The notes under the pieces are model-generated. The model saw nothing but the letters and a program-made list of their open reading frames with translations, did not search any database and was not told the origin of the DNA. Source: an uncultured bacterium (lineage in GTDB: Bacteria; Bacillota; Clostridia; Lachnospirales; Lachnospiraceae). Taken from it: DNA of 5,128 nucleotides. Shown piece after piece: positions 1 through 5,128 of the stretch. The stretch is from the NCBI GenBank assembly GCA_947071365.1, contig CAMTFT010000172.1, forward strand, positions 1 to 5,128. Reading direction: 5' to 3'. Position numbers and translations under genes: made by a program. Positions within the stretch are counted from its first letter, which is position 1; each line of letters opens with the position of its first letter.

Positions 1-46
1 TACACCTATTAAGTCGTCGGCAGCGTCAGATGTGTATAAGAGACAG
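1..46 (+). other. Synthetic sequencing adapter (P5 tail, i5 index, Nextera read-1 adapter, Tn5 mosaic end)
   Basis: This is not genomic sequence. Positions 1..5 (TACAC) match the end of the Illumina P5 primer. Positions 6..13 (CTATTAAG) match, from memory, Nextera XT v2 i5 index S518. Positions 14..27 (TCGTCGGCAGCGTC) are the Nextera read-1 adapter, and 28..46 are the 19-bp hyperactive-Tn5 mosaic end. The block recurs exactly as its reverse complement at the right end. An open frame that starts at the GTG at 32 lies inside the mosaic end, so its first five codons are adapter-encoded. Confidence 0.98.
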
Positions 47-2083
47 GGACAGATTTCACGCAGAACCTTTATTAAAGGCATTGCAGCAGGTGCAGTCAGC
101 GTAGCCGCTCTTGGCGGTATCCAGGTTGGCGAATACGCGCTCAAGGAAAAAGCCGGAAAGAGCGGCGGAGCTCCCGTAGCTCCCACAGCTTCCAGCGGCC
201 TTACCTTTACCCCCGGCGAATACACCGCCACCGCAAAGGGTATCGCCAGCGATGTTACCGTTACCTGTACTTTTGACGAAACGACCATGACCGACCTCGT
301 TATCGATGTTTCCGGTGAAACTGCCGGCATCGGCGCCGATATCGGTGATGAAATGAGAGAAAAAATCTTAAGCAGCCAGAGCTGTGACGTGGACGGCATT
401 TCAGGAGCCACGATCACTTCTGACGCGGTAAAGGCTGCCGTAGCGGACTGTATGTCCCAGGCTTCCGGCACCACCGTTACCGTAGGCGGCGCTGACGCAA
501 AAGCAGGCGGCTCCGACTGGCTCGGAACAGCGCCCGAAATCGCAGACGCAGATATAACAGAAACGCTGGATACGGAAGTCCTTGTAGTGGGCTGCGGAAC
601 AGGCGGATGGATCGCTGCCATGACTGCTGCCGAAGAAGGCGCAAAGGTTCTTGTAGTCGAGAAACGCGAGACCCCTACCGGAGTCCGGGAGGATATCGGA
701 GCGATCGGCTCAAAGCTTCAGCTTGAATCAGAAAAAGAATTTCCGGAGTTTGCCATTGACAAAATGGAAGCATTGCAGGAAATCGTGCGCTACGGCTCCG
801 GTTATGTGGATTCCGATCTGATCAAGGTATGGATCAACGAATCCGGCGAAATGGTGGACTGGCTGACCGATTATCTGACAGGCACCGGAAAATGGATCAT
901 GAGCCATGAAGGCGGTATCGGCAACACAGCAGATCCCGGCCGTGACAAAGCGTTCGCAACGGGCCATAGCCCGCACAAGGTTGATCCTTCTGACAAGGAA
1001 CTGTCTTTGAACGTCACCTTCCAGGAGCACTGCGACGAACTGGGCGTGGAGTGGAAACTGTCCACCGCTCTGGTAAATCTCGTTCAGGATGAGAACGGCA
1101 AAGTCACCGGCATCATCGCTCAGGATCAGAACGACAACCATTATATTAAGATCAATGCGTCAAAGGGCGTTATTATGTGTACCGGCGGCTATGCCACCAA
1201 CTCTGATATGATGCTGGCACTGCAGCCAATGACGATGGAAATGAAGATCAACGTACCGATGGGCTCCACCTGCGACGGCTCCGGCATTAAAGCCATGATG
1301 TGGGCAGGCGCACAACTTGACCCGACCCACGCTTCCATGATGTTCAACCGCGCAAGCTGCCTTCCGACAGAGACAGCCGGATACAAAACGAACGGAAAAT
1401 GGTACTGGTTCGGAGAGCAGCCTTTCCTGAAGGTCAACCTGAATGGAAAGCGTTTCTGCAACGAATCCGGCCCGTATGAATTTATGCTGCACTCCATGTA
1501 CATGCAGCCTTACCATACATACTGCGATATCTTCGATTCTAACGCAAAAGAATACGCAGAACAGTTTGATGAAGTCGGCTGCTGCCGTCTCTTCCCCTTC
1601 CCCAACGGCGCTGAGTCCAACATGGGCTTTGACTTCGTATGGGATCAGATGGTAAACAGCGAAGACGGCCATCTGGCACAGGGGTATCTCGTAAAAGCTG
1701 ACACGCTGGAAGAGCTTGCAAAGGGCCTCAACATTCCGGAAGCGGAATTCGTTGCCACCGTAGAGCGCTACAACGAGCTGTGCGCTAAGGGCGTTGATGA
1801 GGATTACGGAAAAGAAAAGCACCGCATGACTCCGGTGGACAAGGCTCCGTTCTATGGCATCCGTACCGGTGCATGGCATCTGACTACCCTGAACGGCTGC
1901 CGCATCAACACCGATATGCAGGTCATCAAGGAAGACGGAACTCCCATCGAAGGACTGTATGCTACCGGCGACTGCACCGGCGGATTCTTTGCGACGACAT
2001 ATCCGAATCTTTTCACAGGGCTTGCATGCGGTCGTACCATGACATTTGCCCGCCATGCAGCAAAGCTTCTGGCAGCAAAATAA
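47..2083 (+). CDS. Tat-exported FMN-bind/FAD-dependent reductase (flavocytochrome c-like), 5' end missing
   Basis: Probable extracytosolic flavin-dependent reductase; its substrate is not identifiable from sequence. Residues are numbered from the GTG at 32, which is adapter; genomic codons begin at 47. A twin-arginine signal (SRRTFIK, 9-15) and a hydrophobic stretch (about 16-31) start the protein, so probably only a few codons are lost. An FMN-bind domain (about 60-142) carries the ApbE-type motif D-G-I-SGAT-I-T-S, with Thr127 the expected FMN acceptor. A FAD_binding_2/fumarate reductase-like domain (about 180-680) begins with the Rossmann motif VVGCGTGG (185-192) and Glu210 and ends with GLYATGDCTGG (641-651). 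His616 fits the family's active-site histidine. The arginine that follows the NE of fumarate reductases is replaced by Tyr482 (NESGPY), and the GANRLGGN segment is replaced by FATTYPNLFTG, so a fumarate reductase label is not justified. The tyrosine recalls 3-ketosteroid dehydrogenases. The stop lies 11 nt before rnfC, which suggests co-transcription and Rnf as electron donor (inference). Confidence 0.9.
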   Translation, partial: GQISRRTFIKGIAAGAVSVAALGGIQVGEYALKEKAGKSGGAPVAPTASSGLTFTPGEYTATAKGIASDVTVTCTFDETTMTDLVIDVSGETAGIGADIGDEMREKILSSQSCDVDGISGATITSDAVKAAVADCMSQASGTTVTVGGADAKAGGSDWLGTAPEIADADITETLDTEVLVVGCGTGGWIAAMTAAEEGAKVLVVEKRETPTGVREDIGAIGSKLQLESEKEFPEFAIDKMEALQEIVRYGSGYVDSDLIKVWINESGEMVDWLTDYLTGTGKWIMSHEGGIGNTADPGRDKAFATGHSPHKVDPSDKELSLNVTFQEHCDELGVEWKLSTALVNLVQDENGKVTGIIAQDQNDNHYIKINASKGVIMCTGGYATNSDMMLALQPMTMEMKINVPMGSTCDGSGIKAMMWAGAQLDPTHASMMFNRASCLPTETAGYKTNGKWYWFGEQPFLKVNLNGKRFCNESGPYEFMLHSMYMQPYHTYCDIFDSNAKEYAEQFDEVGCCRLFPFPNGAESNMGFDFVWDQMVNSEDGHLAQGYLVKADTLEELAKGLNIPEAEFVATVERYNELCAKGVDEDYGKEKHRMTPVDKAPFYGIRTGAWHLTTLNGCRINTDMQVIKEDGTPIEGLYATGDCTGGFFATTYPNLFTGLACGRTMTFARHAAKLLAAK

Positions 2084-2089
2084 GGAGGT
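2082..2089 (+). promoter_or_regulatory. Ribosome binding site of rnfC
   Basis: AAGGAGGT is a near-perfect Shine-Dalgarno sequence. It begins inside the TAA stop codon of the upstream reductase gene and ends 5 nt before the ATG at 2095. It fixes the rnfC start, and its overlap with the upstream stop supports one polycistronic message. Confidence 0.9.
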
Positions 2090-2094
2090 AGTAT

Positions 2095-3429
2095 ATGAAA
2101 CTTAAAACATTTCGGGGCGGCATTCATCCGGAAGGGCACAAGGATATTTCCAAAGGTCAGGAAGTGGAAGCATACCTCCCCAAGGGTGATCTGGTGTTCC
2201 CCATTAATCAGCATATCGGCAAGCCTGCCAGACCGGTAGTCGCAAAGGGCGATCCCGTACTCGCAGGCCAGATCATTGCGGAAGCAGACGGCTTCGTCTC
2301 CGCAAATATCATCAGCTCCTGCTCCGGCAAGGTGAAGGCTATCGAAGAACGCCACACAGCTTCCGGCGCCAGAGCTATGTGTATCGTAATCGAAAACGAC
2401 GGCCAGTATACTCTGGCTCCGGGCATCGGCAAGACACCGCACCGCGGCACGCTGTCCAGCAAGGATATTCTGGATGCCATCAAGGCTGCCGGAATCGTCG
2501 GCATGGGCGGAGCCGGTTTCCCGACCCACGTCAAGCTGACCTCCAAAAATCCAGAGTCCATCGACTACGTCATCGCCAACGGCTCCGAGTGTGAGCCTTA
2601 CATCACATGCGACGACCGTCTGATGCAGGATGAAAACAGAGGTATCCTGGAAGGACTTCGCCTCGTGCTGGAGCTCTTCCCCAACGCCCAGGGCGTGATC
2701 GCCATCGAGGACAACAAGCCGGATGCCATCAAAGCTATGGAGGCTGTCTGTGCCGGTGAAAAGCATATTTCCGTTCAGCCCGTTATGGCGAAATACCCGG
2801 AGGGCGGTGAGCGCAACCTAATCTCCGTTATCAGCGGCCGGGATCTCCGCTTCGGACAGCTCCCGGCAGATGTAGGCTGCGTCGTATGCAACGTCAGCAC
2901 ATTGAATGCGATCTATCACGCAGTCCACAATTCCGAGCCCCTGATGGAGCGTTACTTCACCGTATCCGGTGATGCTGTCGCGAATCCGCGTACCATGTCT
3001 GTGCGCATCGGAACCTCCTGTGCAGAGCTGATCGAGGCTGCCGGAGGCATCAAGCCGGGCTGCACCGTCAAAAAGGTGTTAAGCGGCGGGCCCATGATGG
3101 GTATTGCAATGTCCTCTCTTGATGTGCCGGTATGCAAAAACAACAATGCGCTTACCGTTCTCGCAGAGGATGAAGTAGAGCTGGCGGAAGCACAGGCTAC
3201 GGCATGTATCCGCTGCGGCCGCTGTACGAGGGCCTGCCCGATCCACCTGATTCCTCAGGCAATGGCTGAGGCTGCGGAACGGAAAGATTATGAGCAGTAT
3301 GAAAAGAGGCTGTACGGCCTTGACTGCATCGCCTGCGGCTCCTGTACCTACGTATGTCCGGCAAAACGCCCGCTGATGCAGCTTTTCAAACAGACTAAAG
3401 CCTCTATCATGGCAGCAAAGAGAAAGTGA
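2095..3429 (+). CDS. rnfC: Rnf complex subunit C (NADH-interacting iron-sulfur/flavin subunit)
   Basis: RnfC is the peripheral, cytoplasmic subunit of the Rnf ferredoxin:NAD+ oxidoreductase and is the site of NAD(H) reaction. The protein is 444 residues and looks complete. It has an N-terminal barrel-sandwich RnfC domain (FRGGIHP at 6-12, lipoyl-like fold to about 105). The glycine-rich nucleotide/FMN-binding segment GMGGAGFPT (136-144) and ANGSECEPY (161-169) are typical of the Nqo1/RnfC family. An SLBB-like region follows (about 255-335). Two [4Fe-4S] ferredoxin motifs lie at the C-terminus: Cys371, 374, 377, 381 and Cys411, 414, 417, 421. All eight cysteines are present. The long C-terminal repeats of proteobacterial RnfC are absent, as is usual in Clostridia. 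The start is set by the strong ribosome binding site at 2082..2089. The rnfD-rnfG fusion gene follows after 13 nt. Confidence 0.97.
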   Translation: MKLKTFRGGIHPEGHKDISKGQEVEAYLPKGDLVFPINQHIGKPARPVVAKGDPVLAGQIIAEADGFVSANIISSCSGKVKAIEERHTASGARAMCIVIENDGQYTLAPGIGKTPHRGTLSSKDILDAIKAAGIVGMGGAGFPTHVKLTSKNPESIDYVIANGSECEPYITCDDRLMQDENRGILEGLRLVLELFPNAQGVIAIEDNKPDAIKAMEAVCAGEKHISVQPVMAKYPEGGERNLISVISGRDLRFGQLPADVGCVVCNVSTLNAIYHAVHNSEPLMERYFTVSGDAVANPRTMSVRIGTSCAELIEAAGGIKPGCTVKKVLSGGPMMGIAMSSLDVPVCKNNNALTVLAEDEVELAEAQATACIRCGRCTRACPIHLIPQAMAEAAERKDYEQYEKRLYGLDCIACGSCTYVCPAKRPLMQLFKQTKASIMAAKRK

Positions 3430-3434
3430 GGGGA
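3428..3434 (+). promoter_or_regulatory. Ribosome binding site of the rnfD-rnfG fusion gene
   Basis: GAGGGGA overlaps the TGA stop of rnfC and lies 8 nt before the ATG at 3443. It is a moderate Shine-Dalgarno match. The start is also supported by protein content, because an RnfD-type N-terminus (SSSPHIRSK, residues 9-17) follows. Confidence 0.75.
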
Positions 3435-3442
3435 CTGACGAG

Positions 3443-4984
3443 ATGAATGATAAATTGCTGAATGTTTCTTCCAGCCCGCATATCAGAAGCAAACTGACTA
3501 CCGGAAACGTTATGACGGATGTGGCGCTGGCGCTTGCTCCCGCTACGCTGTTCGGTATCTACCGCTACGGGCTGCATGCATTTCTCGTAATTGCCGTATC
3601 CATTTTCTCGGCGGTTATGACAGAATTTGTTTTTGACTATATTGCAAAAAGACCAAACACCGTAAAGGACGGAAGCGCAGTCGTCACAGGACTTCTTCTG
3701 GCGCTCTCTCTTCCGCCGGCTGTTCCGCTGTATATCCCGTACCTCGGCGGACTGTTCGCGATCCTGTTCGTAAAATGTTTCTTCGGCGGACTGGGCAAGA
3801 ACTTTATGAACCCGGCAGTCACAGCAAGATGCTTCCTGCTGATTTCCTTCGGAAGCATTATGACGGATTATACCGTAGACGGCATCAGCGGCGCGACTCC
3901 GCTTGCTGCACTGAAAGCCGGTGAGGTCATCAACGTTTCAAAAATGTACCTCGGATACACCGGCGGCGTGATCGGCGGTTCCGCTCTGGCACTGCTGCTC
4001 GGCGGACTGTTCCTGTGGGCATCCGGCGGCATCACCCTGGAGATCCCGGTTTCCTGTATCGTTGCATTTACCGCGTTTATGGCACTGTTCGGCGGCCAGG
4101 GCTTTGACCCCGTATTTTTGCTGGCACATATCTGCGGCGGCGGTGTCCTGATGGGAGCATTCTTCATGGCGACAGACCCCGTTACCAGCCCCATTACCTC
4201 AAGAGGCCAGATCCTGTACGGCGCTGTCATCGGTATCCTTGCCGGATTGTTCCGGGCCTTCGGTACGGCTGCTGACTCCTTCAGCTACGCGATCATTATT
4301 TCCAATATGGTCGTGCCGTTTATCGACAAGCTTCCGATGCCGAAGCCTCTCGGCTACAAAGGCGGAGAATACAAGGAGCGCGAGTTCCCGAAGGCGGCAG
4401 TTAACCTGACCATCATCACACTCATTGCAGGTCTTGCCCTCAGCAGCGTATACATGCTGACGAAGGAAAAGATCGACGAGCAGAACATGGCAGCCAGCGC
4501 AGCTTCCTATCAGGAGGTATGCCCGGATGCAGAATCCTTCGCATACGATGACGCGATCACTGCTGCTGTCGAAGCCCTCGGCGGTGAGATCTACGACGAG
4601 CAGTTCGGAAAGACATATATCAATGAAGCCGTAGTCGGCACGGCTGCAGACGGTTCCATAGCAGGTCACGTGATCAGCGTAACGAGTGCGGACGGCTTTG
4701 ATGGAAACATTACCCTCTCCGTTGGCATCGCACCGGACGGCACGGTACTCGGTATCTCCTTCACAGAGCTGAATGAAACAGCCGGTATGGGTATGCGCTG
4801 CGGCGAAGACGAATTCAGGAACCAGTTTGCTAATGTAAATACAGACGCATTCATTCTGAATAAAGCCGGTGGTTCCACTGCTGATAACGAAATTGACTCC
4901 GTATCCGGCGCTTCCGTTTCTTCCGGAGCTGTTGTAAACGCAGTCAATACCGCGCTTGCCTTTTATGCGGCAAATATCCAGTAA
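3443..4984 (+). CDS. rnfDG: Fused Rnf subunits D and G (membrane FMN subunit joined to extracytosolic FMN subunit)
   Basis: One uninterrupted 513-residue frame encodes two Rnf subunits that are usually separate proteins. Residues 1 to about 304 are RnfD: SSSPHIRSK (9-17), roughly nine to ten hydrophobic segments, GKNFMNPA (118-125), the covalent-FMN motif DGISGATPL (146-154) with acceptor Thr152, and FMATDPVTSP (241-250). The RnfD part ends at PFIDKLPMPKPLG, where stand-alone RnfD proteins normally stop. A charged linker (about 305-316) leads to RnfG: one membrane segment (about 319-339), then an FMN-bind domain with ETAGMG (445-450) and DSVSGASVSS (485-494). The RnfG acceptor position is Ser491 rather than the usual Thr. 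In the Rnf complex both FMNs face outward and pass electrons linked to ion pumping. The fusion fits known topology, because the RnfD C-terminus and RnfG N-terminus should both be cytoplasmic (family knowledge). The order C-DG-E keeps the standard rnf layout. A frameshift artefact is unlikely, since both halves share one clean frame. Confidence 0.95.
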   Translation: MNDKLLNVSSSPHIRSKLTTGNVMTDVALALAPATLFGIYRYGLHAFLVIAVSIFSAVMTEFVFDYIAKRPNTVKDGSAVVTGLLLALSLPPAVPLYIPYLGGLFAILFVKCFFGGLGKNFMNPAVTARCFLLISFGSIMTDYTVDGISGATPLAALKAGEVINVSKMYLGYTGGVIGGSALALLLGGLFLWASGGITLEIPVSCIVAFTAFMALFGGQGFDPVFLLAHICGGGVLMGAFFMATDPVTSPITSRGQILYGAVIGILAGLFRAFGTAADSFSYAIIISNMVVPFIDKLPMPKPLGYKGGEYKEREFPKAAVNLTIITLIAGLALSSVYMLTKEKIDEQNMAASAASYQEVCPDAESFAYDDAITAAVEALGGEIYDEQFGKTYINEAVVGTAADGSIAGHVISVTSADGFDGNITLSVGIAPDGTVLGISFTELNETAGMGMRCGEDEFRNQFANVNTDAFILNKAGGSTADNEIDSVSGASVSSGAVVNAVNTALAFYAANIQ

Positions 4985-4990
4985 GGGAGG
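4985..4990 (+). promoter_or_regulatory. Ribosome binding site of rnfE
   Basis: GGGAGG follows directly after the TAA stop of the fusion gene and lies 9 nt before the ATG at 5000. It selects this ATG over the in-frame ATG at 5012 as the rnfE start. Confidence 0.8.
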
Positions 4991-4999
4991 GATACGAAT

Positions 5000-5082
5000 A
5001 TGAATCAATATATGGAACGAATTTATAACGGTATTGTAAAAGAAAATCCCTGTATCATCCTGATGCTCGGTATGTGTCCGAC
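5000..5082 (+). CDS. rnfE: Rnf complex subunit E, N-terminal fragment (cut by window end)
   Basis: Only 27 full codons and two bases of the next are genomic. The encoded start, with GIVKENPCIILMLGMCPT, matches the beginning of RnfE/NqrD integral membrane subunits, where an N-P residue pair precedes a first membrane helix containing L-G-x-C-P-x. In the intact complex RnfE pairs with RnfA and is thought to help bind a membrane-embedded iron-sulfur centre; the cysteine of LGMCPT (Cys26) is the conserved one. The gene is truncated by library fragmentation, not by mutation: the adapter begins at 5083, and its first C happens to complete the Thr codon. Position directly after rnfD-rnfG is standard. 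rnfA and rnfB would be expected next but are outside the window. Confidence 0.9.
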
Positions 5083-5128
5083 CTGTCTCTTATACACATC
5101 TGACGCTGCCGACGACTTAATAGGTGTA
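5083..5128 (-). other. Synthetic sequencing adapter, inverted copy
   Basis: Exact reverse complement of positions 1..46: Tn5 mosaic end (5083..5101), Nextera read-1 adapter (5102..5115), index (5116..5123) and P5 tail (5124..5128). It is not genomic and ends the rnfE reading frame artificially. The same index and the same adapter at both ends differ from a standard paired i5/i7 library. They fit a fragment tagmented and amplified with a single adapter, as in some long-fragment preparations (inference). Confidence 0.98.

Noticed and set aside
1160..2056. Long minus-strand open frame of 298 codons opposite the reductase gene.
   Set aside because: It lies antisense to a well-supported gene, shows no recognisable domain and has no suitable ribosome binding site. 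The same holds for minus-strand frames at 1852..2766 and 4199..5008.
47..2083. Naming the first gene fumarate reductase or urocanate reductase.
   Set aside because: Domain order fits the family, but the catalytic arginine after the NE and the GANRLGGN segment are not preserved. Only a general reductase call is supportable.
2084..2094. Possible promoter or terminator between the reductase and rnfC.
   Set aside because: The 11-nt gap holds only the ribosome binding site and a short spacer. No hairpin with a T-run is visible here or in the other two gaps.
4337..4984. A separate rnfG starting at the in-frame ATG at 4337 (Met299).
   Set aside because: No Shine-Dalgarno sequence precedes it, and it lies inside the conserved RnfD C-terminus with no stop between the halves. 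A fusion is the simpler reading.
28..5101. Tn5 mosaic ends at both sides, which might suggest a composite transposon.
   Set aside because: The mosaic ends are directly joined to Nextera adapter and index sequence, and no transposase gene lies between them. They are library-made.

Overview
The window is one linear piece of bacterial DNA (about 47..5082) flanked by synthetic sequencing adapters. Positions 1..46 and 5083..5128 are exact reverse complements. Each reads as a P5 tail, an 8-base i5 index, the Nextera read-1 adapter and the 19-bp Tn5 mosaic end. The genomic insert is therefore about 5,036 bp, and both terminal genes are cut by the library fragmentation.

The insert holds four tightly packed plus-strand genes with gaps of 11, 13 and 15 nt: (1) a Tat-exported flavoprotein with an FMN-bind domain followed by a FAD-dependent reductase domain, lacking only its first few codons; (2) complete rnfC; (3) one continuous 513-codon gene that fuses rnfD to rnfG; (4) the first 27 codons of rnfE. 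The order C-D-G-E is the usual rnf order, so rnfA and rnfB are expected beyond the right edge. No promoter, terminator, RNA gene, natural mobile element or CRISPR is visible, and no gap between genes exceeds 15 nt.

Strong AGGAGG-type ribosome binding sites, a short Clostridia-type RnfC of 444 residues, GC content a little above half by eye and the Tat/FMN/FAD reductase family together suggest an anaerobic Firmicute, plausibly a gut-type Lachnospiraceae or related Clostridia. This is inference; there is no phylogenetic marker.

How the genes may work together: Rnf is a membrane ion-pumping complex that moves electrons between ferredoxin and NAD+. RnfD and RnfG carry covalent FMN on the outer face of the membrane. 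The first gene is also exported, carries its own covalent-FMN motif and ends in a reductase domain. Its place at the head of the same apparent transcription unit suggests that electrons could pass from Rnf, through outward-facing flavins, to an extracytosolic organic acceptor. The residues that define fumarate/urocanate reductases are not preserved in its active site. A tyrosine sits where the catalytic arginine would be, so the acceptor is probably not fumarate and remains unknown.
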